A stretch of 64,000 nucleotides of DNA. It comes from CAWIXB01 sp963839955. Lineage in GTDB: Bacteria; Actinomycetota; Actinomycetes; JACCUZ01. The translations under genes were made by a program, and so were the position numbers. The stretch covers positions 1,364,001-1,428,000 of the forward strand of contig CAWIXB010000001.1 in NCBI GenBank assembly GCA_963839955.1, in the 5' to 3' direction. A model generated the notes under the pieces. It worked only from the letters and a program-made list of their open reading frames with translations, was not told the origin of the DNA and made no database searches. How positions within the stretch are numbered: position 1 is the stretch's first letter; each line of letters begins with the position of its first letter. This document shows, piece by piece, positions 54,106 through 63,266 of this stretch.

Positions 54106-56990
54106 CCCTCGACCACGCTGCGCACCAGCTCAACCGGGTGCATCGCCTGCCGCTGCGTTCCGTGGTGGATCTGCTGCCGGCACGAGACTCCCGTCGCCGC
54201 GAGAACCGTGTCCGCGGGCTCTGCCTCGATCGACGGGAACAGCCGGTCGCGGCCGACCGCCATGGACATCTCGTAGTGCTCGGCCTCGAAGCCGAACGAG
54301 CCCGCCATGCCGCAGCAACCCGCGTCCAGCTCGACGACCTCGACGCCGGGGATCCGCTTGAGCAACCCGACGGTGGCGGCAGTGCCGACCTCCGCCTTCT
54401 GGTGGCAGTGCCCGTGGTACATCACCCGCCGGCCGGCGAGCCACGAATCGGTCCGCAGCCGCAGCCGACCGTCATCGATGGCGTCGGCGAGCAGCTCCTC
54501 CACCTGCTTCACCCGGCCGGCGACCTCGCGCACCCTCGGGTCGTCGGGCAGCAGCGCGACGTGCTCCTCGCGCAGCATGAACAGGCAGGACGGCTCGCAA
54601 CCGACGACGGGGGAGCCGGGCACGGTCCCGTCGGCGAGCGACGCCGCCAACGAGCGCGCCTTCGCCTTCGCGTCGTCGACCAGGCCCTTGGACATGCTGG
54701 CCCGGCCGCAGCAGCCGCTGCTGCTCAGCTGCACCGCCCAGCCGGCCTGTTCGAGCAGCTCGATGGCGGCCCTGCCGATGCCGGGCTCGGTGAACGAGGT
54801 GAACGAGTCGGCGAGGAACGTGACGGTGCCCTGAGATCCCGTGCCGGCGGCCGGTGACCGGGTCTTGAACCACCGGGGCAGCGTGCGTCGCTGAAAGACC
54901 GGCAGTGGACGTTGCGCGGCGATGCCGAGCCGCGCGCCCATCACCCGTCGCAGCGGGCGGAACCGGCCGGGCAGGTTCGACACGGGTGCGGTCGCCGAGC
55001 CGAGCCGGTTGAGCAGCCGAATGGCGCCGAACACCCGCGAGCGCATCGGCACGCCGTGCACGTCGTGGTAGTGCGAGAGGGTCTCGCTCTTGAGCGTCGC
55101 CATGTCGACGCCCAGGGGACACTCGCTCTTGCACGCCTTGCACATCAGGCAGAGGTCGAGGATCTCGTGGAGCCGCTCATCGCCCAAGGCCGCCTTCGGG
55201 TCCGGCTCCGACAGTGCCTTGACGAGCGCGTTGGCGCGGCCGCGGGTCGAGTGCTCCTCCTCCCGTGTGGCGATGTACGACGGGCACATCGCGCCCGACG
55301 TGCTCTTGCGGCACAGCCCGATGTTCATGCAGCGGTCGGCCGCGCCGCGCATGCCGTCAGTGACCTCGAAGCTCAGCCGCGTCAGGATCTCCGGCGCGGG
55401 CGGCAGCGACCGGTCACGCAGGTTGTCCGTCATCGACGGCGCATCCACGATCTTGCCGGGGTTCATCAGGTCGGCCGGGTCGAACAGCCGCTTCACCGAG
55501 CGCATCGCCTCATAGAGCTCGTCGCCGAAGATCGATCGGTTGAACTCGCTGCGCACCAGCCCGTCGCCGTGCTCGCTGGAGTTCACCCCGCCGTACTCCG
55601 CGACCAGGTCCTTGACCTCTTCGGCGACGGCGCGCATGGCGCGCACCTGCGCGTCGTCGGCGACGTCGACGAACGGTCTGATGTGCAGGCAGCCGACCGA
55701 GCAGTGACCGTAGAACCCGGCCGTCATGCCGTGCCGGTCGAGAACGCCGCGCACCCGCTCGGCGTACGCCTCGAGGTGCTCGGGGTCGACGGCCGTGTCC
55801 TCGATGAACGCCAGCGGGCGGCGGCTGCCCACGCTGTTGTCCATCAGCAGCCCGAGGCTCGACTTGCGCACCTTCAGCAGCGCCGACTGCTGCTCGGGGG
55901 TCACGGCCCGCATCGTGTGGTAGCCGTGCTTGTTTGCCTCCCACAGCCGGGTCAGCTCGTCCAGCTCGGAGACCAGCGTGTCCTCGTCGTCACCGGTGAA
56001 GGACACGAACAACAGCGCCGCAGGGTCGCCCTCGAGGGTCTCGCCGAGGCCGGCGTACTCCACCTTCTGGCGCGAGAGGTCGAGGATCGTCTTGTCCATC
56101 ATCTCGACCTGTGCGGGGACGCAGCTGAGCGCGTCACCCGTCGCCGCGATCGCTGCGGGGACGCTCTCGAAGTGACCGACCGCGAAGACCGTGCGACGGG
56201 GCTTAGGCACCAGGTCGACGAGCGCGCGGGTGGCGATGACGAGTGTGCCCTCCGCGCCGACGACGAACTTGGCGAGATCGAACGGCGTTTCGTCGGCGAG
56301 CCGGTCGAGGCGATATCCGCAGGCACGCCGCCAGAACGTCGGGAAGTCCTCGGCGATGGCGCGCGCGTTGGACCGCACCAGTCCAGGCAGGTCGCGGTAG
56401 AGAGCACCCTCGAGCGTGTCGGCCCCGGCGCGGCGGGCGCGCTCGGCCTCGTCGACAGGCTCGAACCGCGCACGGCTGCCGTCGGACAGCACGACGTCGA
56501 GGGCGCGGACGTGGTCGATCGTCATGCCGTAGCGGACGCTGCCGCTGCCCGCGGAGTTGTTGCCGATCATCCCGCCGAGGGTGGCGCGGTTGCTGGTCGA
56601 CGTGTCGGGCCCGAACATCAGGCCGTAGGCCGCGGCGGCGTTGTTCAGCTGGTCCTGCACGACGCCCACCTCGACGAGCGCGGTGCGGGCTTCGGGATCG
56701 ATCTCCAGGATGCGGTCCATGTGCCGCGAGAAGTCGAGGACCAGCCCGGGGCCGACCGTCTGACCGGCGAGGCTGGTGCCCGCGCCTCGGGCCACCAGGG
56801 GTACGCCGTGGGTGGCCGCGGCCTGCACCGTGGCGACGACGTCGTCGTCGTGCTTGGGAAAGACGACACCGAGCGGGCGGATCGAGTACATGCTCGCGTC
56901 GCGCGAGAACAGGTGGCGGGTGTAGTCGTCGAAGCGCACCTCGCCGTCGAGGTCGCTGCGCAGCCGGCCTTCGAGGTCGGCCCCGGTCAC
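54102..56990 (-). CDS. FAD/FeS D-2-hydroxyacid dehydrogenase (D-LDH/D2HGDH-like fusion)
   Basis: 962 residues. FAD_binding_4 domain at about 35-220 (LVARGAGTSLAGQTVG), FAD-oxidase C-terminal domain to about 490, a 4Fe-4S pair with CMNIGLCRKS near 553 and CLMCKACKSECP near 613, and two CCG (GlpC-type) domains with SGCCGRAS near 758 and AGCCGMAG near 890. Oxidises D-lactate, glycolate or 2-hydroxyglutarate to 2-oxoacids and passes electrons to the membrane chain. GTG overlaps the stop of the aminotransferase gene (GTGA). Confidence 0.9.
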   Translation of the reverse strand: MTGADLEGRLRSDLDGEVRFDDYTRHLFSRDASMYSIRPLGVVFPKHDDDVVATVQAAATHGVPLVARGAGTSLAGQTVGPGLVLDFSRHMDRILEIDPEARTALVEVGVVQDQLNNAAAAYGLMFGPDTSTSNRATLGGMIGNNSAGSGSVRYGMTIDHVRALDVVLSDGSRARFEPVDEAERARRAGADTLEGALYRDLPGLVRSNARAIAEDFPTFWRRACGYRLDRLADETPFDLAKFVVGAEGTLVIATRALVDLVPKPRRTVFAVGHFESVPAAIAATGDALSCVPAQVEMMDKTILDLSRQKVEYAGLGETLEGDPAALLFVSFTGDDEDTLVSELDELTRLWEANKHGYHTMRAVTPEQQSALLKVRKSSLGLLMDNSVGSRRPLAFIEDTAVDPEHLEAYAERVRGVLDRHGMTAGFYGHCSVGCLHIRPFVDVADDAQVRAMRAVAEEVKDLVAEYGGVNSSEHGDGLVRSEFNRSIFGDELYEAMRSVKRLFDPADLMNPGKIVDAPSMTDNLRDRSLPPAPEILTRLSFEVTDGMRGAADRCMNIGLCRKSTSGAMCPSYIATREEEHSTRGRANALVKALSEPDPKAALGDERLHEILDLCLMCKACKSECPLGVDMATLKSETLSHYHDVHGVPMRSRVFGAIRLLNRLGSATAPVSNLPGRFRPLRRVMGARLGIAAQRPLPVFQRRTLPRWFKTRSPAAGTGSQGTVTFLADSFTSFTEPGIGRAAIELLEQAGWAVQLSSSGCCGRASMSKGLVDDAKAKARSLAASLADGTVPGSPVVGCEPSCLFMLREEHVALLPDDPRVREVAGRVKQVEELLADAIDDGRLRLRTDSWLAGRRVMYHGHCHQKAEVGTAATVGLLKRIPGVEVVELDAGCCGMAGSFGFEAEHYEMSMAVGRDRLFPSIEAEPADTVLAATGVSCRQQIHHGTQRQAMHPVELVRSVVEG

Positions 56991-58153
56991 CCGGCCTCCA
57001 ACCGCTCGAGGCCGGCGATCAACCCCTGCGGGTCGATCGGCACACCAGCGACGCGCAGGCCCATCTGCACGCCGGACAGCGTGCCGGCGAGCATCAGGTC
57101 GTTGAAGTGTCCGAGGTGACCGATGCGGAAGATCCGGCCGGCGAGCTTGCCGAGCCCCGTGCCCAGCGACATGTCGTAGCGGTCGAGCACCAGCTCGCGC
57201 ACCTTGTCGGCGTCGTGGCCGTCCGGCATCATCACCGCCGTCAGTGACCCCGAGTGCTCGCGCTCGTCGGCGCAGAGCACCTCGAGCCCCCACCCGCGGA
57301 CCGCTGCCCGCGTCGCCTCGGCATGGCGCGTGTGTCGCGCAAACACCTGCGGAAGCCCTTCGTCGTGCAGCATCCGCAGCGCAACCTTGAGCCCGTAGAG
57401 CAAGTTGGTCGCCGGCGTGTACGGAAAGTAGCCCGCCTTGTTGTTGGCGAGGATCGGCTCCCAGTCCCAGTACGAGCGGGGCAGCCGCGCGGTCTTCGAC
57501 GCGGCCAGCGCCTTCTCGCCCACCGCGTTGAAGCTCAACCCCGGCGGCAGCATCAGGCCCTTCTGCGACCCCGCGACCGTGACGTCGACGCCCCACTCGT
57601 CGTGGCGGTAGTCGATCGAGGCCAGCGACGAGATCGTGTCGACAAGCAGCAGCGCCGGGTGACCGGCGTCGTCCATCGCGGCGCGGATCTCGGGGACGCG
57701 GCTCGTCACGCCGGTGGACGTCTCGTTGTGCACGACGCACACGGCCTTGATCGTGTGCTGGTCGTCAGCGCTGAGCCGCTCGGCGACCGTGGCGGGGTCG
57801 GCACCGTGCCGCCAGTCGCCCGGCACGAAGTCGACCTCGAGACCCAGCGCGCGCGCCATCGCCTCCCACAGCGTCGCGAAGTGACCGGTCTCGAACGCCA
57901 GCACGCGGTCGCCGGGGCTCAGCGTGTTGACCAGCGCCGCTTCCCAGGCGCCGGTGCCCGACCCCGGGTAGATCACGACCGGGCCCTCGGTCGCGAAGAC
58001 CGGCCGGAGATCGGTCATGACGTCGTGGGTCAGGCGCGCGAAGTCGGGTCCGCGGTGGTCGATGGTTGCCGCCGAGATTGCCCGCAACACCTCGTCGGGC
58101 ACGTTGGTGGGGCCGGGGATCTGCAGGAAGTGGCGGCCGGTGGGGGCGGGCAT
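56987..58153 (-). CDS. Serine/alanine-glyoxylate aminotransferase family
   Basis: 388 residues, class V PLP enzyme. FLQIPGPTNVPDEVLRAI opening, VIYPGSGTGAWEAAL PLP phosphate-binding site, catalytic Lys198 in AGSQKGLM, and Asp172 (LLLVDTISS). Likely converts glyoxylate to glycine using serine or alanine. ATG. First gene of the operon with the FAD/FeS dehydrogenase and HAD protein, giving a set for 2-hydroxyacids and glyoxylate. Confidence 0.9.
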   Translation of the reverse strand: MPAPTGRHFLQIPGPTNVPDEVLRAISAATIDHRGPDFARLTHDVMTDLRPVFATEGPVVIYPGSGTGAWEAALVNTLSPGDRVLAFETGHFATLWEAMARALGLEVDFVPGDWRHGADPATVAERLSADDQHTIKAVCVVHNETSTGVTSRVPEIRAAMDDAGHPALLLVDTISSLASIDYRHDEWGVDVTVAGSQKGLMLPPGLSFNAVGEKALAASKTARLPRSYWDWEPILANNKAGYFPYTPATNLLYGLKVALRMLHDEGLPQVFARHTRHAEATRAAVRGWGLEVLCADEREHSGSLTAVMMPDGHDADKVRELVLDRYDMSLGTGLGKLAGRIFRIGHLGHFNDLMLAGTLSGVQMGLRVAGVPIDPQGLIAGLERLEAG

Positions 58154-58273
58154 GCCGGATCCTCTCACTCGGTCCTCACGTGCGGTTGCGCGGCCTGGTC
58201 CCGGGGCACACGGTCCGGGATGCGGAGTCCTTCTATCCGGCTCGCGGGGGACAAATCCACCCAAGTCATCCTC

Positions 58274-58302
58274 TTGACGGATAGGTCGGCACAACGGATA
58301 CT
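58274..58302 (+). promoter_or_regulatory. Likely promoter for the MatC-like operon
   Basis: TTGACG (58274-58279), 17-base spacer, GATACT (58297-58302), about 60 bases before the permease start. It lies in the 211-base divergent region between the aminotransferase and permease genes, where an IclR site may also be expected. Confidence 0.55.
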
Positions 58303-58364
58303 CCTTCCCTTGCTGTGACAGTTCCGCGATCCGAAACCCCACGGGGTCCGGGAGGCCGCTAGCC

Positions 58365-59789
58365 ATGTCGTTCGAAGTCGTCTCGATCCTCGTTCTGATC
58401 GTCGTCTTCCTGATCGCCACGTTGATGCCGATCCACATGGGGGCCCTGGCGATCGCGGCCACGTTCCTGCTCGGCCTGTGGGTCCTGGACGGGACCAACG
58501 AGGAGAAGATCGACACGATGGCCGGGGGCTTCCCCGGCGACCTGTTCATCATTCTCGCCGGCGTCACCTACCTGTTCGCGATCGCGAAGAACAACGGCAC
58601 CGTCGACTGGCTGGTGCACGCCGCCGTCCGGCTGGCGGGCGGGCGCATCGTCTACGTGCCCTGGATCATGTTCCTGGTCACCGCCGCGCTCACTGCCGTC
58701 GGTGCCGTCGTGCCCGCGGCCGTCGCGATCATCGCGCCCATCGGTCTCGGCTTCGCCCGGCGCTACCGCATCAACCCGGTGCTGATGGGCCTGATGATCA
58801 TCAACGGCGCCACGGCCGGTGGCTTCTCTCCCATCAGCATTTTCGGCAGCATCACCAACGGAGTGGTGGAGCGCAGCGACCTCGAAGGCAGCCCGGTCTT
58901 CCTGTTCCTGGCGTCCTTCGTCTTCAACACGATCCTCAGCATCGTCGTCTTCGTCATCTTCGGCGGACGAGAGCTGGTCGGCGCGCGCGACCTCGGCGAC
59001 GGGACGATCGAGGGTGACACCCGCGATCACGGCGGCGAGACGGCCCCGACCGCGGGCGGTGGTAGCGCGGGCGGAGGTGCTGCCGGCGGTACCCACCACC
59101 CTCACCCCCCGCGCGAAGGCCCAGCGGCGCAGACGGGTACGCCGACGACGACCGTTGTCGACGACGACGCGACGGGCGACGTCGTCACCGAACTCAACAC
59201 GATCCGCGCGCTCACGGTCGTGGGCATCCTGGTGCTGGCGATCGGCTCGCTCTTCTTCGACCTCGACGTCGGGTTCACCGCGTTCCTCATCGCCATCCTG
59301 CTCTCGCTCGCCGACCCGGGCGGCACCAAGGGTGCCGTCAACCAGATCGCCTGGCCGACGGTGCTCCTCGTGTGCGGCATCGTGACCTACGTCAGCCTCC
59401 TCGAGGAGATCGGCACGATCGACTGGCTCGGCGACGAGGTGGCGACCATCGGCGCGGCCATGATCGCTGCGCTGCTGATCTGCTACATCGGTGGCGTCGT
59501 GTCCGCGTTCGCGTCCACCACCGGCATCCTCGGAGCGCTGATCCCGCTGGCGGTGCCGTTCCTCCAGGACGGCGAGATCGGCGCCATCGGTCTCATCACC
59601 GCTCTCGCGATCTCGTCGTCGGTCGTCGACTCGAGCCCGTTCTCCACCAGCGGCTCCCTGGTCGTCGCCAACTCGCCCGAGGACCAGCGCGACTTCGTCT
59701 TCCGCCGGCTGATCCAGTGGGGCTTCTCGATGGTCGCGATCGCCCCTTTGGTCACCTGGGCCGTACTCGTGCTGCCCGGGTGGCTCTGA
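58365..59789 (+). CDS. SLC13/MatC-like dicarboxylate permease
   Basis: 474 residues with about 11 helices. MGALAIAATFLLG and TAVGAVVPAAVAIIAPIG match the MatC N-terminal region; GATAGGFSPISIFGSITN and SSSVVDSSPFSTSGSLV are the paired substrate-binding hairpins. A Gly/Thr/His-rich loop (about 215-275) joins the halves. Imports malonate-like or other dicarboxylates for the following CoA-transferase. Confidence 0.82.
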   Translation: MSFEVVSILVLIVVFLIATLMPIHMGALAIAATFLLGLWVLDGTNEEKIDTMAGGFPGDLFIILAGVTYLFAIAKNNGTVDWLVHAAVRLAGGRIVYVPWIMFLVTAALTAVGAVVPAAVAIIAPIGLGFARRYRINPVLMGLMIINGATAGGFSPISIFGSITNGVVERSDLEGSPVFLFLASFVFNTILSIVVFVIFGGRELVGARDLGDGTIEGDTRDHGGETAPTAGGGSAGGGAAGGTHHPHPPREGPAAQTGTPTTTVVDDDATGDVVTELNTIRALTVVGILVLAIGSLFFDLDVGFTAFLIAILLSLADPGGTKGAVNQIAWPTVLLVCGIVTYVSLLEEIGTIDWLGDEVATIGAAMIAALLICYIGGVVSAFASTTGILGALIPLAVPFLQDGEIGAIGLITALAISSSVVDSSPFSTSGSLVVANSPEDQRDFVFRRLIQWGFSMVAIAPLVTWAVLVLPGWL

Positions 59790-59799
59790 GCGGGGGGAC

Positions 59800-60357
59800 A
59801 TGACGCCGGCGAGCGGAGTTCGTCGAGGTCGACTCCTGCCGTACGACGGCACGCTCCCCGTCGTGGACCCAACAGCCTGGGTCGCAGACGATGCCACGTT
59901 GGTAGGCGCTGTGACGCTCGGCCCGCGGGTCAGCGTCTGGTACGGCACGGTGATCCGTGCCGACGGTGACGTCATCGAGATCGGCTCGGGCAGCAACGTG
60001 CAGGACGGGTGCGTCCTGCACTCCGATCCCGACCACCCGGTGCGGGTCGGCACCGACGTCACGCTGGGCCACCGGGCTGTCGTGCACGGCTGCACCGTCG
60101 AGGACGGCGCCCTCGTCGGGATGGGCGCCGTGGTCCTCAACGGCGCGCGCATCGGCAGCGGCTCCTTGATCGCCGCCGGCTCGGTGGTGCTCGAAGGCAC
60201 CGAGATCGAACCCGGGTCGCTGGTAGCCGGTGTTCCCGGCAAGGTGCGGCGCCCGGTGACCGATCAGGAGCGGGCGCGGATGTCGGCCGGCGCAGCGTCC
60301 TACGTCGCCCGCGCCGCGCGCTACGCCAACATCGAAGTGTCCGGGGACGAGGAATGA
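59800..60357 (+). CDS. Gamma-carbonic-anhydrase-like hexapeptide protein
   Basis: 185 residues, left-handed beta helix. Zinc-type His74 (VLHSD), His91 and His96 (GHRAVVHGC) and the PGKVRRPVT C-terminus fit PaaY/CaiE relatives. Such proteins often accompany acyl-CoA genes, either as thioesterase or as CO2/bicarbonate enzyme. Overlaps the CoA-transferase start (ATGA). Confidence 0.88.
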   Translation: MTPASGVRRGRLLPYDGTLPVVDPTAWVADDATLVGAVTLGPRVSVWYGTVIRADGDVIEIGSGSNVQDGCVLHSDPDHPVRVGTDVTLGHRAVVHGCTVEDGALVGMGAVVLNGARIGSGSLIAAGSVVLEGTEIEPGSLVAGVPGKVRRPVTDQERARMSAGAASYVARAARYANIEVSGDEE

Positions 60358-61604
60358 CCCAGGTCGAGGATGGGGACGCGGCCGCGACACGCGGCCCTCT
60401 CGACGGCTTGCGGGTGCTCGAGGTCGGCGTGTTCATGGCTGCACCCTTCGCCACGATGCAGCTCGCGGATCTCGGTGCGTCGGTCCGCAAGGTCGAGCAC
60501 CCGGAGGTGGGCGACCCGGTGCGGGCGACCGGTCCCTTCGTCGAGGGCCACAGCTCGCCGTACCTCCGCCTCAACCGCAACAAGCAGTCGGTGGCCTTGG
60601 ACCTGAAGTCCCAAGGGGGCCGCGAGGCGTTCCTGCGCATGGCTGCGGATGCCGACGTCGTCGTGGAGAACCTGCGACCGGGAGCCATGCGCGCGCTCGG
60701 CCTCGACTACGAGAAGGTGCGCGAGGTCAACCCAGGCGTCGTCTACGCCTCGGCGTCCGGCTGGGGGCAGGACGGTCCGCTCGCGTCGCGGCCGGGCCTC
60801 GACATCATGGCCCAGGCCCGCGGCGGACTGATGAGCATCACCGGCACACGTGACGGGCAGCCAGCCAAGGTGGGCGTGCCGGTGTGCGACCTCGTGTGCG
60901 GCCTCTACGTCGCACTCGCAGTTACTGCTGCGTTGCGCGAGCGCGACCGCACCGGTGAGGGTCAGTACGTCGACGTCTCCCTGCTGGAGTCTGGCGTGTC
61001 GCTCGCGGTGTGGGAGGCCGGGCGCTACTTCGCGACAGGCGAGGTCGGACGTCAGCTCGGCTCGGCGCACCAGAGCCAGGCGCCCTACCAGGCGGTGCGC
61101 ACGGCCGACGGCTGGGTGACCATCGGCGCGATCACACCGAAGACGTGGACCGCGTTCTGCGACGTGCTCGGACTCGGCGACCTGCGCGACGACGAGCGCT
61201 TCGCCGACTCGTCGAGCCGGCACGCCCGCCGCGACGAGCTGATCCCGACGATCGAGGAGCACACCAGCCAGCGTGCGACCGCGGACCTCGTCGACGCGCT
61301 GGACGAGGCGGGTGTGCCGTGTGCGCCCATCGCCGACTACGCGCAGGTGTTCGGCGACGAGCACCTCAGCGAGCGCGGCTTCTTCTGGGAGGCTGCTCAC
61401 CCGCAGCTCGGTCCGGTGCGACAGGTGGGCTCACCGATGCGCCTCTCGCGCACGCCGCCGCGCCACGGCGACGCCGGGCCGGTACTTGGCGCGCACACCG
61501 TCGAGGCGCTGCGCGACGCCGGCTACTCCGACGACGAGGTGGACGCCCTCGTCGCAGCCGGCGTCGCCGGCGCGTCCGCGGCCGCGGCACGGTCGGGCGG
61601 CTAG
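60354..61604 (+). CDS. Class III (CaiB/Frc) acyl-CoA transferase
   Basis: 416 residues. LRVLEVGVFMAAPFATMQLADLG opening, catalytic Asp150 in GLDIMAQA, DLVCGLYVALAVTAAL and Cterminal HADAGPVLGAHT-like segment. Moves CoA from a donor such as succinyl-CoA to a carboxylate. Between a dicarboxylate permease and a crotonase, it probably activates the imported acid. Confidence 0.92.
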   Translation: MTQVEDGDAAATRGPLDGLRVLEVGVFMAAPFATMQLADLGASVRKVEHPEVGDPVRATGPFVEGHSSPYLRLNRNKQSVALDLKSQGGREAFLRMAADADVVVENLRPGAMRALGLDYEKVREVNPGVVYASASGWGQDGPLASRPGLDIMAQARGGLMSITGTRDGQPAKVGVPVCDLVCGLYVALAVTAALRERDRTGEGQYVDVSLLESGVSLAVWEAGRYFATGEVGRQLGSAHQSQAPYQAVRTADGWVTIGAITPKTWTAFCDVLGLGDLRDDERFADSSSRHARRDELIPTIEEHTSQRATADLVDALDEAGVPCAPIADYAQVFGDEHLSERGFFWEAAHPQLGPVRQVGSPMRLSRTPPRHGDAGPVLGAHTVEALRDAGYSDDEVDALVAAGVAGASAAAARSGG

Positions 61605-61612
61605 GAGTCAAC

Positions 61613-62386
61613 GTGGCCGATGACCTCGTGGTCGAGCAGGAGGGCGCGGTGCTCACCGTGACCTTCGACCGTCCTCGCCAGCACAACGCGATGACGTTCG
61701 CGATGTACGAAGGCCTGTACGACGCCTGCGAGCGCGCCGACGACGACGGCGACGTACGGGCGATGGTCCTGCGGGGCGCGGGGGGCAAGTCGTTCGTCTC
61801 CGGCACCGACATCGCGCAGTTCCGCGACTTCGCGGACGGCAAGGACGGCGTCGAGTACGAGCGCCGCATCGCGCGGGTGGTCAGCCGCCTGGAGGACGTC
61901 ACGGTGCCGACGCTCGCGGCAGTGCGCGGATTCTGCATGGGGGGCGGCCTGGCGATAGCCGCGGTCTGCGACCTGCGCGTCGCGTCGACGACCGCGAGGT
62001 TCGGAGCCCCCATCGCCCGGACGCTCGGCAACTGCCTCTCGGCCAACAGTGTGTCCGTGCTCGTGTCCCGACTCGGTGCACCGCGTGCTCTCGACGTGCT
62101 GCTGCGAGCCCGGGTGCTCACGGCGGACGAGGCGCTGGCCGCTGGTTTTGTCGCGGAGGTGTGCGACGACGACGCCGTGGACGCGACGGTCGAGGACATC
62201 CTCACGACCCTGCTCGCGCACGCCCCGCTCACCATGTGGGCGGCGAAGACAGCCGTGTCCCGGTTGCGGCGCGCGAGCCTTCCCGACGACGCCGACCTCA
62301 TCGAGCGCACGTTCGGCAGTGACGACTTCCGCCGCGCGGTGCGGTCCTTCGCCACCAAGGAGAAGGTCGCGTGGACCGGCCGGTGA
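61613..62386 (+). CDS. Crotonase-superfamily protein lacking hydratase glutamates
   Basis: 257 residues. Oxyanion-hole segments FVSGTDI (62-68) and GFCMGGGL (107-114) are intact, but the usual PExxLGxxPGxGG region, which holds both catalytic Glu of enoyl-CoA hydratases, reads ARTLGNCLSAN. So a decarboxylase, thioesterase, lyase or isomerase is more likely than hydratase. GTG with AGGAG six bases away, nine bases after the transferase stop. Confidence 0.85.
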   Translation: MADDLVVEQEGAVLTVTFDRPRQHNAMTFAMYEGLYDACERADDDGDVRAMVLRGAGGKSFVSGTDIAQFRDFADGKDGVEYERRIARVVSRLEDVTVPTLAAVRGFCMGGGLAIAAVCDLRVASTTARFGAPIARTLGNCLSANSVSVLVSRLGAPRALDVLLRARVLTADEALAAGFVAEVCDDDAVDATVEDILTTLLAHAPLTMWAAKTAVSRLRRASLPDDADLIERTFGSDDFRRAVRSFATKEKVAWTGR

Positions 62387-63162
62387 GAGGCCCGCGCCGC
62401 GCGGGCGTCCAGTCACTCGACCGCGCCTTCGAGCTCCTGGACGTGCTGGCCGACGCCGATGGGGACGTCGGGCTCAGCCAGCTCGCTCTCGCGGCTCAGC
62501 TGCCTATGCCGACCACGCACCGGATCGTGCGGAGCCTGGTGTCGGCGGGTTACGTCGTGCAGCTCCCGACACGCCGCTACACCCTCGGACCACGATTGAT
62601 CGGGCTGGGCGAGAGCGCCGGCCGGATGCTGGACGCGTGGGCCCGCCGGCAGCTGGCGCACCTCGCCGAGAGTGCCGGTGAGACCGCGAATCTGGCGATG
62701 CTCGACGGCGACATGGTCGTCTACGTCGCGCAGGCACCCTCGTCGCGACACACGATGCGAATGTTCACCGAGGTCGGGCGGCGGGTGTTCCCTCACTGCA
62801 CGGGCGTGGGCAAGGCGCTGCTCGCCGGGGTCGGCGACGACACCGTCCGCGAGATGCTGGGACGCGTCGGCATGCCGGTCCGCACCGACCGCACCATCAC
62901 CGATCCCGACGCGTTCACCGCCGAGTTGGCGCTGGTGCGCGCGCGCGGCTACGCGGTCGACGACGGAGAGCAGGAGCAGGGTGTGCGCTGTGTGGCCGTC
63001 GCGCTGCCCGGAAACTCGAAGACGGCGATCTCCGTCTCCGGACCCGCCGGTCGCCTTACTGCCGACTCGTTTCCGACGCTCGTCCCGCTGCTGCGCTCGG
63101 CTGCCGATGGCCTGTCCGGTCAGTCCGGCGGCGTTGCGGCCCAGGAGGTCGGGCGGGCCTAG
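62371..63162 (+). CDS. IclR-family transcriptional regulator
   Basis: 263 residues. N-terminal winged HTH at about 15-75 (LSQLALAAQLPMPTTHRIVRSL) and GAF-like effector domain with HCTGVGKALLAG and GEQEQGVRCVAVAL. Overlaps the crotonase gene by 16 bases, so it is co-expressed with the operon it likely controls. Effector may be glyoxylate or the imported acid. Confidence 0.9.
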   Translation: MDRPVRGPRRAGVQSLDRAFELLDVLADADGDVGLSQLALAAQLPMPTTHRIVRSLVSAGYVVQLPTRRYTLGPRLIGLGESAGRMLDAWARRQLAHLAESAGETANLAMLDGDMVVYVAQAPSSRHTMRMFTEVGRRVFPHCTGVGKALLAGVGDDTVREMLGRVGMPVRTDRTITDPDAFTAELALVRARGYAVDDGEQEQGVRCVAVALPGNSKTAISVSGPAGRLTADSFPTLVPLLRSAADGLSGQSGGVAAQEVGRA

Positions 63163-63266
63163 CGTGGAGTCGCGGCGCCGATCTCCACAGTTTTCGTTGA
63201 CACCCGTCCGTCCACAGAAGCCGGCACGAACGGCTGCCGAGCGGGCGCGGCGACCACGATCCGTGC

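Noticed and set aside
63185..63219. Two TCCACAG motifs resembling parts of DnaA boxes before the DUF4192 gene
   Set aside because: Neither matches TTATCCACA fully and there are no origin genes or AT-rich region; chance matches are likely.
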